From assembly GCA_022600955.1 (NCBI GenBank), contig JAHZJK010000031.1:124001-188000 (forward strand): DNA of 64,000 bases. Direction: 5' to 3'. Below are positions 1 to 7,264 of this stretch, piece by piece. The position numbers and the translations under genes were made by a program. This DNA is from Gammaproteobacteria bacterium (GTDB lineage: Bacteria > Pseudomonadota > Gammaproteobacteria > Steroidobacterales > Woeseiaceae). Numbering within the stretch: position 1 is the stretch's first letter; the number at the start of each line of letters is the position of its first letter. The notes under the pieces were generated by a model. That model was not told the origin of the DNA. It saw only the letters and a list, made by a program, of their open reading frames with translations, and made no database searches.

Positions 1-582
1 ACCGTACTCCGGGAGTCCGCGAGTGAACGCGTTTCGCTCGAGATTGTGCGTGTGCCGGATATGATCGACGCCGGGGATCAGGTTAGCGCTGAATGCTTTT
101 CGATTCGGCACCATTCCGCCGACTGACATTCCGCCAAAATTGACGCCGTGATAGCCGCGCTCACGACCGATAAGGCGTGTGCGGTTTCCCTCACCGCGAG
201 CGCGGTGATACCCAAGTGCGATCTTGAGCGCTGTGTCCACAGATTCGGAGCCCGAATTCGTGAAAAAACAATGATCGATGCCATCCGGTGCGATTTGGGT
301 GACGCGATCTGCGAGCTCAATTGCTTTGTTATTGGTCACCTGGAAGGTCATGCAGTAGTCGAGTTGGGCGACCTGTTTCTGAACAGCGTCAACGATTTTC
401 GGGTGGCAGTGACCTGCACCCGAGGTCCAGAGACCGGAGAACATATCGTACAGCCGCGTCCCGTCCTCGGTCGTGTAGTAATGGCCTTCTGCGCCACTAA
501 TGACCCGTGGCTTTTTCTTGAAGTCGCGGTTCGCGGTAAACGGCATCCAGTAGGCGTCGAGGTTTGTGGCAACACGGCTCAT
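1..582 (-). CDS. Class III omega-amino acid:pyruvate aminotransferase (N-terminal part)
   Basis: PLP-dependent class III aminotransferase, cut by the left edge: 194 N-terminal codons are visible and the PLP-binding lysine lies outside. Family features seen in order: the N-terminal YWMPFT segment typical of beta-alanine/omega-amino acid:pyruvate aminotransferases, GHCHP, the cofactor-binding TNSGSES motif, and RGYHG. Such enzymes move an amino group from beta-alanine, taurine-like or other omega-amines to pyruvate in the cytoplasm. I chose the ATG at 582 because a TGGAG lies about 10 nt upstream; an in-frame ATG at 597 would add five residues. It is divergent from an XRE-cupin regulator at 741, which often controls amine or polyamine catabolism genes, so co-regulation is likely. 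The exact substrate cannot be set from this fragment. Confidence 0.85.
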   Translation of the reverse strand, partial: MSRVATNLDAYWMPFTANRDFKKKPRVISGAEGHYYTTEDGTRLYDMFSGLWTSGAGHCHPKIVDAVQKQVAQLDYCMTFQVTNNKAIELADRVTQIAPDGIDHCFFTNSGSESVDTALKIALGYHRARGEGNRTRLIGRERGYHGVNFGGMSVGGMVPNRKAFSANLIPGVDHIRHTHNLERNAFTRGLPEYG

Positions 583-597
583 CGGGGGCGGCTCCAT

Positions 598-740
598 ATC
601 AAATTGGCAAGAGAAGCGAATTCTACGCCTGAGCATGGATGTTAAACAATTAGTTAGTCAACGAATTATAAACTATTGATTTTATTAGTTTCTGGGGTGA
701 GAATGTTTACTAAGCTAAACACTTTCAAAGGATCCGCGTG
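598..740. promoter_or_regulatory. Divergent intergenic region with candidate regulator half-sites
   Basis: AT-rich divergent promoter region between the aminotransferase and the XRE-cupin regulator. It holds an imperfect dyad GTTTA-N6-TAAAC (705-709 and 716-720) just upstream of the regulator's SD-like AAAGGA, and two more TAAAC half-sites at 643-647 and 669-673. Autoregulated XRE regulators commonly bind such repeats. The pattern is seen directly; its use as an operator is inference. Confidence 0.35.
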
Positions 741-1289
741 ATGGAATCAGAAATTGGCCAGCGACTGCGCAACATTCGGACTCAGCTGGGATTGTCACAG
801 CGGCAGCTATCGCGCCAGTCCGGTGTCGCTAACGCGACGATCTCTCAGATTGAGGCGGGCAAGCTAAACCCGACTGTCGGCATGCTGAAAAAAGTACTCG
901 ACGGCGTCCCGATATCACTTGGTGAGTTTTTCGGAGATGAGTTTGAGGCGCGAGACAGGGTATTCTTTCGCGCCGACGAGTTAACCGAGATTGCGGATGG
1001 CGGCGTCTCCTTTCGCCAGGTTGGCACGAATCTTCAGAATCGTGCGATACAGCTCCTCAAGGAACAGTATCAGCCCGGTGCCGGCACGGGTAAACACGAA
1101 ATAACCCACGAAGGGGAGGAGTGCGGCATCATTCTGAGCGGGCGCCTCGAGGTTGTTGTCGGCGAGCAGACCGCTGTGTTGACTGCAGGCGATGCGTACT
1201 ACTTCAAGAGCAACCAGCCGCACTCTTTCCGAAATTCGGGCAACCAGCCCTGTGAGTTGATTACGGCCTGCACGCCGCCGACCTTCTAG
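741..1289 (+). CDS. XRE-family HTH regulator with C-terminal cupin domain (PuuR-like)
   Basis: Transcription regulator of about 182 residues. Residues 5-60 form an XRE/HTH_3 helix-turn-helix (RQLSRQSGVANATISQIE) and residues about 105-180 form a small cupin that probably senses a ligand. This two-domain architecture is that of PuuR and related repressors of amine and amino-acid catabolism. The ATG at 741 is preferred: AAAGGA sits about 7 nt upstream, although an adjoining in-frame GTG at 738 is possible. It is divergent from an omega-amino-acid aminotransferase, which suggests that gene is its target and that it may repress itself through the TAAAC/GTTTA dyad upstream. The ligand is unknown. 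Confidence 0.85.
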   Translation: MESEIGQRLRNIRTQLGLSQRQLSRQSGVANATISQIEAGKLNPTVGMLKKVLDGVPISLGEFFGDEFEARDRVFFRADELTEIADGGVSFRQVGTNLQNRAIQLLKEQYQPGAGTGKHEITHEGEECGIILSGRLEVVVGEQTAVLTAGDAYYFKSNQPHSFRNSGNQPCELITACTPPTF

Positions 1290-1415
1290 CGTTTTCCACG
1301 AGAATGGTAAAAATATTCAAGAAAGAGGGAAAAAAGGCGTCGTTTGCTCTGGTCTTGAGGCGAGGTTTGGTGGCAAAGTAGCGCCCCTTCAGGGTATTGC
1401 TTAGAGTATTCCGTC

Positions 1416-2408
1416 ATGGGCCAGTTTGGCACAGAGTTTTGCGACCATTTCGCGATCGCGCGTTACGAGAACGACGCCTGGCAGGGCGCTTCAATTGAAC
1501 CCCTCAGGCCGCTGCAGATGCACCCCGCGTCGCATGTCTTCCACTACGCCAGCACCTGTTTCGAGGGCTTCAAGGCCTATCGATGGGAGGACGGCAAGGC
1601 GCGTATTTACCGTTTGCAGGATCATGTCGCACGTATGCAAAAAAGTGCGGAATCGCTACGGCTACCTGTACCAGACGCAGATCAGCTGGCAGCAATGGTC
1701 GTCGATCTCGTGGCACACCATATCGGGGATATTCCGAATCCACCGAGTTCTTTGTATCTTCGCCCAACACTGATAGGAACCCTGGAGAATATCGGCGCGG
1801 CTGCCGCACCGTCTACGGAAGCGACACTGTTTGTTCTGGCTTCACCCGTAGGCGACTATTTCTCCGGCGGCGCGGCGACGCTCAAATTATTGGTCGAGGA
1901 TCAGCGTGCCCGTTCGACGGAACAACTGGGAAGCACCAAAACCGGTGGCAATTATGCAGCGGCATTGGGTCCAACACTGGATGCAAAGGCACAGTACGGT
2001 GTGGACCAGGTGTTGTTTTGTCCGAACGGCGATGTGCAGGAGACTGGCGCGGCCAACTTCCTGTTAATCAGTGACAATGAAATCATCACCAAGCCGCTGG
2101 ACAGTACTTTTCTGCATGGCATGACTCGGGACTCAGTTCTCAAGCTGGCGGCGGACAATGGCTATACCGTCAGTGAGCGCAATTTGACAGTCAGTGAGTT
2201 GCTCAAGCTCGTAACGACTCACGAAGCGACTTTGTCGGGTACGGCAGCTTGCCTGTCACCTGTTGGCGCACTGGTATATCAAGGTAAGGAAATACCGGTC
2301 ATGGACGGCGGCCCGGGACCCAATACAGAAAGGTTGCGCAAGGCATTGCAGGACATTCAGTATGGATTAGCACCAGACTCGCACAGCTGGCTGACGGAAG
2401 TCAGCTAG
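1416..2408 (+). CDS. ilvE: Branched-chain amino acid aminotransferase
   Basis: Fold-type IV PLP aminotransferase of 330 residues. It catalyses the last step of isoleucine, leucine and valine synthesis, or the first step of their breakdown, with glutamate/2-oxoglutarate as partner. Visible features: FHYASTCFEGFKAYR near the N terminus, the catalytic lysine in GSTKTGGNYAAAL, and the phosphate-binding region QETGAANFLL. The length and the FEGFKAYR pattern fit the eukaryote-like BCAT subgroup found in many bacteria. Its stop codon overlaps the hemN stop on the other strand by four bases (2405-2408). Other branched-chain genes (ilvA, ilvB, ilvN) lie about 35 kb away in the same window. Confidence 0.9.
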   Translation: MGQFGTEFCDHFAIARYENDAWQGASIEPLRPLQMHPASHVFHYASTCFEGFKAYRWEDGKARIYRLQDHVARMQKSAESLRLPVPDADQLAAMVVDLVAHHIGDIPNPPSSLYLRPTLIGTLENIGAAAAPSTEATLFVLASPVGDYFSGGAATLKLLVEDQRARSTEQLGSTKTGGNYAAALGPTLDAKAQYGVDQVLFCPNGDVQETGAANFLLISDNEIITKPLDSTFLHGMTRDSVLKLAADNGYTVSERNLTVSELLKLVTTHEATLSGTAACLSPVGALVYQGKEIPVMDGGPGPNTERLRKALQDIQYGLAPDSHSWLTEVS

Positions 2409-3784
2409 ATCGCTTTCGAAAAGCGATTGTCGTTTTCTGCCTGATCAATATATCGGTCGAACAGCATCGCGATACTGCGAAGTAGCAGTCGGCCCTTGGC
2501 CGTTATGGTGATAGCGGAATCTGTCAGGTGGACAAGGTCGTCATCGGCGAGTGGCCGCAGGTTTCGCAATTCCGCAGCGAAATACGACTGGAAGTCGATG
2601 CCGTGCTGATCGTTAAACGACTTGAATGACAGTTGGTCGTAACACATAAGATCCTGAATGACTGCGGCACGAATCTGGTCATCTGCGTCTACAGATACAC
2701 CTTTCTTGATGGGCAGCTCTCCCGCCTCGATAATCGCCTCGTATTCCATCGTCGTTACAGCACTTTGTGCGAACAGATTGCCAATGTTGCCTATCGCGCT
2801 GACGCCGAGCGCTATGAGGTCGCAGTGCCGATGTGTCGAGTAGCCCTGGAAGTTGCGCTGCAAACTGCCATTTTCGCGTGCCTTGACGAGTTCATCACCT
2901 GGCAGCGCGAAGTGATCCATGCCGATGTACTCATAGCCTGAGCTGCATAGTTTGTCGATAGTCCGGTGCAGAATGTCGAGCTTGGTATCGGGCGAGGGGA
3001 TGTCAGCATCGGTGATCATGCGCTGACCCTTGAAGCGCTGCGGCAGGTGTGCGTAGTTGTATACTGCGAGTCGGTCCGGTTGCATGCTCGTGACGACATC
3101 GAGCGTTGCGTCGAAACTCGTGACTGTCTGGTGTGGTAAGCCATAAATCAGATCGAATGAAATCGACTCGAAACCGGCACCGCGCGCGGCTTCGACCAGT
3201 GCCCGAACGTCATTTGCCGACTGTGTGCGATTGACTGCATCCTGAACCTTGTGATCGAAATCCTGGATGCCGAGACTCAGTCGGTTAAAGCCGAGATCCG
3301 CGAGATGGCGAATTCCATCGGCGTCGACACTGCGTGGGTCGACCTCTATGGAGAACTCGCGGTTCTCAGACTCATCGAAACTAAAAGCACTGCGCAACTT
3401 CTGCATCAATGAATCGAGTTGTTCGCGGCTCAGGTAGGTCGGGGTTCCGCCGCCAAAATGAAGTTGCTCGATCAGGCGTTGCCTGTCGAATAGTTCTGCC
3501 TGCATGTCGATTTCTTTGTGCAGCACTTCCAGGTATCGCACCACGCGTTCCTGATTGCGGGTCACAATCTTGTTGCAACCGCAGTAGTAACAAAGCGTAT
3601 GGCAGAACGGAATGTGCACATACAGCGACAGCGGGACGTCGCTGCTATTGCTGGCGGCCGCACTTCGGCGATAGTCGCTTGCAGTCACCTGCTCGCTGAA
3701 CTGCAATGCAGTCGGGTAGGATGTATAACGCGGTCCGCGACCTCCATACCGAACGATGAGGTCATTGTCGAAGCAAACTTTCAC
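2405..3784 (-). CDS. hemN: Oxygen-independent coproporphyrinogen III oxidase (radical SAM)
   Basis: Radical SAM enzyme of 459 residues that decarboxylates coproporphyrinogen III to protoporphyrinogen IX without oxygen. The N terminus carries RYGGRGPRYTSYPTA, diagnostic of true HemN, and the cluster motif CHTLCYYCGC (Cys61, Cys65, Cys68, plus Cys70 as in E. coli HemN). FGGGTPTYL and the C-terminal HemN domain follow. It is the last gene of a leftward four-gene unit with two heme A synthase-type genes; its ATG overlaps the TGA of ctaA by four bases (3781-3784), so translation is probably coupled. Its place beside heme-enzyme genes suggests heme supply under low oxygen. Confidence 0.95.
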   Translation of the reverse strand: MKVCFDNDLIVRYGGRGPRYTSYPTALQFSEQVTASDYRRSAAASNSSDVPLSLYVHIPFCHTLCYYCGCNKIVTRNQERVVRYLEVLHKEIDMQAELFDRQRLIEQLHFGGGTPTYLSREQLDSLMQKLRSAFSFDESENREFSIEVDPRSVDADGIRHLADLGFNRLSLGIQDFDHKVQDAVNRTQSANDVRALVEAARGAGFESISFDLIYGLPHQTVTSFDATLDVVTSMQPDRLAVYNYAHLPQRFKGQRMITDADIPSPDTKLDILHRTIDKLCSSGYEYIGMDHFALPGDELVKARENGSLQRNFQGYSTHRHCDLIALGVSAIGNIGNLFAQSAVTTMEYEAIIEAGELPIKKGVSVDADDQIRAAVIQDLMCYDQLSFKSFNDQHGIDFQSYFAAELRNLRPLADDDLVHLTDSAITITAKGRLLLRSIAMLFDRYIDQAENDNRFSKAI

Positions 3785-4815
3785 TCGCCGGCTCGCAAGC
3801 TGTGCAACACGTACAAGGTCACCGTGAACAGCAGCATCGCAACAGCCTGATGTAAGACGCCAAGCAAAACAGGTACTGCCATGAGAAGGGTAGTGATACC
3901 GAGCACGACTTGCAGGATCGCTGTGTGCAGCAGTGCCATGACGGCAGGCCTGGTGCGCCCGGGTAAGTCTGCCTTGCGTGCTCTGATGAAGAACACAACG
4001 ACGGCGAGCAGTGTCGTTATCGCGAGTACGCGGTGGTCAAACTGCACCGTTGCCATGTTGTCAAAGAAATTTCGCCAGAATGGTTCGAGCGCCATCGCGC
4101 CAGGTGGGACCCAGTAGTCACCCATCATTGGAAAAGTGTTGTAAATCTTGCCTGCCTTGAGGCCCGCTACGAATCCACCTGAGATGATTGTGACAGAGGC
4201 AAGAATGCTAAGGGCAAGCGAGCGGCCATACCATGGATGTCGCGAACTGCCTGAAGCCGGAAACAGCAACGACAAAGCAACCCAGAGCATATAGGCGTAG
4301 ATCAGGAACGCAGCGACCAGATGCGCCGTCAGTCGGTATTGACTGACGTGGGGGTTATCCACAAGCCCACTTTTGACCATGTACCAGCCGAGTACTCCCT
4401 GCAATCCACCGAGAATAAACATCAACAAATACTTCGGCCATTCCGCAGCGCGGATATAGCCTTTCAACATGAAAAAGATGAACGGTAGCAGGAACACGAT
4501 GCCAATAGTCCTGCCCAGCAGGCGATGCAGGTATTCAAGCCAGAAAATGCCTCGAAAAGCGTCAACGTCCATATGGGAATTGATTTTCTGAAACTCGGGT
4601 GATCGTTGGTACATTTCGAAAACGCGTTGCCATTCGGCATCACCCAGCGGTGGCAGCCAGCCCATCAAAGGCCGCCAGTCCACCATCGACAGGCCGGACC
4701 CGGTCAATCGCGTAAAGCCGCCCAGAACGACCATGCAAAAAACGAGTCCGCAACACGTGAGCAACCAAAAAGCCACGCGGCGGTTGTGAGATTGTTTTTC
4801 GTCGAGAGTGATCAT
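3781..4815 (-). CDS. ctaA: Heme A synthase, COX15/CtaA family (Cys-less type)
   Basis: Polytopic membrane protein of 344 residues with about eight membrane segments. It resembles COX15/CtaA, which oxidises the C8 methyl of heme O to give heme A. Seen: GGFTRLTGSGLSMVDWRP, the EYLHRLLGR signature with heme-ligand His97, a His in YRLTAHLVAAF (165), QFDHRVLAI, and a His in VLHQAVAMLL. It lacks the extracellular Cys pairs of Bacillus CtaA and so belongs to the mitochondrial/alphaproteobacterial-like type. It directly follows a second CtaA homologue of the Cys-containing type (zero-base gap) and is coupled to hemN. The neighbouring ba3-like genes are plausible recipients of heme A. Confidence 0.88.
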   Translation of the reverse strand: MITLDEKQSHNRRVAFWLLTCCGLVFCMVVLGGFTRLTGSGLSMVDWRPLMGWLPPLGDAEWQRVFEMYQRSPEFQKINSHMDVDAFRGIFWLEYLHRLLGRTIGIVFLLPFIFFMLKGYIRAAEWPKYLLMFILGGLQGVLGWYMVKSGLVDNPHVSQYRLTAHLVAAFLIYAYMLWVALSLLFPASGSSRHPWYGRSLALSILASVTIISGGFVAGLKAGKIYNTFPMMGDYWVPPGAMALEPFWRNFFDNMATVQFDHRVLAITTLLAVVVFFIRARKADLPGRTRPAVMALLHTAILQVVLGITTLLMAVPVLLGVLHQAVAMLLFTVTLYVLHSLRAGE

Positions 4816-5772
4816 TTACATGAGAGCCTGCTGATTCCTGCACAAAGCAAGCAATCTTATCAGGGTCAGCAACAGAATGGCCGCGATCCAGTTGTGTGCG
4901 ACAGCTATGCCGACCGGGAGCTGCCAAAAGATGGCGGCGATGCCCAGTGAAAACTCTGTGGCGACCAGCACAATTACTGCTGCTGCGGTCACTCCCAGCC
5001 CGGCGCGAATCCCCAAACCGCCGGCAACCACGGCGACAAGAACTGTGACGACTGCTGCGAGCCGGTGTAGCTTGTGAATGTCAGTGCGTTCCGCTCCGCC
5101 CAGCGCGACCCCTGTGGGACCAATTTCATGGGTGCGTGTCAGATCGAAAGCCGCGGGCAGGTCCCGGCCGGGCCAGTAACTACCATGGCAGTCGGGTAGT
5201 GTCTGGCAGGCGGATGCGGCGAAATTGGCACTGGTAAAACCGCCAATGCCGATTTGTATGATGAGTAACACTATGGCTGCGCCTGTCGAGTAGCGAACCG
5301 AGGTCGGTGCATTGGATCGGGGTTTACTGCCTCGAAAGACACTCCAGCTCAGGAGCCCGAGCATTGCGAAACCGCCGCCGAGATTGCCCATGACGATAGC
5401 CGGACTGTGCAAGCCCTCCGAGTAGATTCCGAGCCACGCGAGGAAAACGGTCAGTCCCAGTAGAGTGAACGATAGCAACCGCTCGCGGCGTTGCCTGATC
5501 GACAACAGCGCTCTGGCCAGCACGAGCAAGCCGAGAATACTGGCAACCAGTCGGTGCACCGGAGTGGCCCACGACAACGGTGCCTGCGCATCGACAGCGA
5601 GCCGCTCATAAGTGCTGCCGAGTGTCGGTGCTTCGCTGGCGGCCTGGCCGATGCGCCCATAACATTCCGGCCAGTCGGCACAGCCGATTCCCGAATTCTG
5701 GAGTCTCAGGTACGCGCTGACAGATACCAGTGTAACGACCAGCAGCAGGCAGCTAACGGCGAGATTGCGCAC
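4816..5772 (-). CDS. COX15/CtaA-family protein, Cys-pair type
   Basis: Membrane protein of 318 residues related to heme A synthase but distinct from the adjacent ctaA. It keeps four conserved heme-ligand-like histidines (about His73, His122, His236, His293) and two extracellular cysteine pairs, Cys31/Cys37 in CADWPECYG and Cys189/Cys195 in CQTLPDCHG, as in Bacillus-type CtaA. It stops exactly where the next gene starts, so both are made from one transcript. Either this is the catalytic heme A synthase and the neighbour modifies another heme, or the two form a heterodimer. That choice cannot be made from sequence. An upstream lipoprotein gene (5779-6375) probably starts the operon. Confidence 0.82.
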   Translation of the reverse strand: MRNLAVSCLLLVVTLVSVSAYLRLQNSGIGCADWPECYGRIGQAASEAPTLGSTYERLAVDAQAPLSWATPVHRLVASILGLLVLARALLSIRQRRERLLSFTLLGLTVFLAWLGIYSEGLHSPAIVMGNLGGGFAMLGLLSWSVFRGSKPRSNAPTSVRYSTGAAIVLLIIQIGIGGFTSANFAASACQTLPDCHGSYWPGRDLPAAFDLTRTHEIGPTGVALGGAERTDIHKLHRLAAVVTVLVAVVAGGLGIRAGLGVTAAAVIVLVATEFSLGIAAIFWQLPVGIAVAHNWIAAILLLTLIRLLALCRNQQALM

Positions 5773-5778
5773 GCTGCG

Positions 5779-6375
5779 TTACTCTTTTACTGCTTGCAGA
5801 GTGGCAGCATTGCCGCGTACAAGTCGCACGTACTTCGGCTGTTTTTTCCAATCCACACGATCGTGACCTAGCTCAAAACTCCAGCCCCATGCAGCGTCAT
5901 GTCTGAAGCTGTAGTCATTGCCGGACCAATATTCGGCAGATTGCGTGTGTGGGAAAACGCTCGTGTCTGTCGTCGGCGGGCTTGCCGCCTTGCGCACGTC
6001 GCTGATCGAATACAATTCGTCTTTGGTCGGCATACGCCAGTCGTTGTAACCGCAGAGACCTGTTTCGTTGACAGCTAATACAAAGCTCCAGACATCGCAC
6101 GCGCTTGCGGTGCAATCGCCAGCGTCTTCGGTTCCACGGTAGTCGAGTTCACCATGTGCTTCATTCGGATGAAACCACGAATACGTGTTTTCGAAATGGC
6201 GCAAGCCAGGTTCTGTCGACTTTTGTTCCCAAAGCAGCGTCGAGTTTGCGTCAAAGACGCAGGTTTCGCCACCGACCGCGACGAGTTGGAATTCGGGATT
6301 GTAGGACAGTGTGTCCTCACCGTCGGGTGCGCAGGCGACCAACAGCAATGGGACCAGAAATATGAGCGCTTTCAT
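5779..6375 (-). CDS. Lcl C-terminal (DUF1566)-domain lipoprotein
   Basis: Predicted lipoprotein of 198 residues. The signal peptide MKALIFLVPLLLVAC ends in an LVAC lipobox, so the mature protein would be lipidated at Cys15. The body has the DUF1566/Lcl_C pattern: repeated Trp and Cys, a WRMPTKDEL box, AEYWSGNDY and a C-terminal KYVRLVRG. The domain occurs in secreted or surface proteins of unknown function. It is the first gene of the leftward operon ending in hemN, separated from the next gene by only six bases, and its 5' end faces the heme-copper operon across a 145-bp divergent region. A direct role in heme or oxidase maturation is not supported by the domain itself. Confidence 0.75.
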   Translation of the reverse strand: MKALIFLVPLLLVACAPDGEDTLSYNPEFQLVAVGGETCVFDANSTLLWEQKSTEPGLRHFENTYSWFHPNEAHGELDYRGTEDAGDCTASACDVWSFVLAVNETGLCGYNDWRMPTKDELYSISDVRKAASPPTTDTSVFPHTQSAEYWSGNDYSFRHDAAWGWSFELGHDRVDWKKQPKYVRLVRGNAATLQAVKE

Positions 6376-6520
6376 GATGTAGCAGACTACACCTATCAGC
6401 CAGAAAAACAGGCACGGTTGGCCACCGCAAACCTAAGTATTTTCCCCAGTACTGTGATGGCGCACGTCGGGCTAGGGTGGGCGCTGCAATAACACCAAAA
6501 TTTTATGGGGATCACTGGCC
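6376..6520. promoter_or_regulatory. Divergent promoter region between heme-synthesis and heme-copper operons
   Basis: A 145-bp gap between two divergent operons (lipoprotein-ctaA-ctaA-hemN leftward, small subunit-II-I rightward). Promoters for both must lie here. I searched by eye for an FNR/Dnr-type TTGAT-N4-ATCAA box and did not see one. Nothing else in it is distinctive. Confidence 0.4.
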
Positions 6521-6679
6521 ATGAGTGAAGAAACCACGGATGCACCTGTGCGCGTTCCCGGCATGCAACGCATTCTCGACAATCCTTTCATCCTGCTGTT
6601 TGTAGGGGTCGTCTTTCCGACCGTCTTCTACATCATCTGGGGCATCGTTGAGATCGTCAATATTCCGATCGCACCATAG
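6521..6679 (+). CDS. Small single-span subunit of the ba3-like enzyme (subunit IIa-like)
   Basis: A 52-residue membrane protein. A short polar N terminus (MSEETTDAPVRVPGMQ) is followed by one hydrophobic helix at residues about 22-46 (FILLFVGVVFPTVFYIIW). The ATG at 6521 is 12 bases upstream-compatible with the next gene, which begins only 12 bases after its stop. In ba3-type oxidases a very small single-helix protein (subunit IIa, CbaD) supplies the helix missing from subunit II and is encoded next to it; size, topology and position match. Sequence identity cannot be claimed for so short a protein, so the assignment rests on context. Confidence 0.7.
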   Translation: MSEETTDAPVRVPGMQRILDNPFILLFVGVVFPTVFYIIWGIVEIVNIPIAP

Positions 6680-6691
6680 AGGGGAGCCGTT

Positions 6692-7264
6692 ATGAGCGCA
6701 ATTCAACCGCCTGCGGAAATTGTCTGGTGGAAGCAACCGCTGGACAAGGTCGAAGGAACCTGGATATCTATTGCACTGGTCTGGTCGTTGATCATGTTTT
6801 TCATGATGCCTTTCTGGCACATCTATGGAAAACAGAACCTCTCCAGTGAAGCATACAAAACGACGCCACAGGCGTTCCTCGCAAAAACAGAGGCCATGGT
6901 GCAGCAGTATACGGTGCGCACGGTGAATACCGAGAAGGGCCCGATTCCAGTTGTTAAGCCACCACCTGGCAGCGACGTATATCTTGCCGGACGTTTATGG
7001 CAATGGTATCCGTTGCTAGAGTTTGAAAAAGGCCAGACCTACCGACTGCATATTTCGTCACTCGACTGGCAACACGGGTTTTCGCTGCAGCCCGTCAATA
7101 TCAACACGCAGATTCTTCCTGGCTACGAGATGGTACTGACGGTTACGCCGGATACAGACGGTGAGCAGACGATCATTTGCAACGAGTTCTGCGGCATCGG
7201 TCATCACCTGATGCTCGGTAAGATCTACGTCACGGACGGCGCATCAATGGAGGTCGGACAATGA
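6692..7264 (+). CDS. Heme-copper enzyme subunit II with CuA site (ba3-like)
   Basis: Subunit II of a B-family heme-copper enzyme, 190 residues: one membrane anchor (about 24-42, WISIALVWSLIMFFMMPFW) and a periplasmic cupredoxin domain. All CuA ligands are visible: His128 in DWQHGF, then Cys163, Cys167, His171 and Met174 in ICNEFCGIGHHLM, with Glu165 between the cysteines. CuA accepts electrons from a cytochrome c or cupredoxin and passes them to subunit I. The start of subunit I overlaps the stop here by four bases (7261-7264), so synthesis is coupled. One anchor helix instead of two is typical of ba3-like enzymes that have a separate small subunit. Confidence 0.92.
   Translation: MSAIQPPAEIVWWKQPLDKVEGTWISIALVWSLIMFFMMPFWHIYGKQNLSSEAYKTTPQAFLAKTEAMVQQYTVRTVNTEKGPIPVVKPPPGSDVYLAGRLWQWYPLLEFEKGQTYRLHISSLDWQHGFSLQPVNINTQILPGYEMVLTVTPDTDGEQTIICNEFCGIGHHLMLGKIYVTDGASMEVGQ

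Noticed and set aside
148..645. 165-codon open frame antisense to the class III aminotransferase
   Set aside because: The aminotransferase frame has clear family motifs and runs off the window edge; the antisense product has none.
6376..6520. FNR/Dnr box expected in front of a low-oxygen or NO-linked operon
   Set aside because: I saw no TTGAT-N4-ATCAA sequence in this gap; control by another regulator remains possible.
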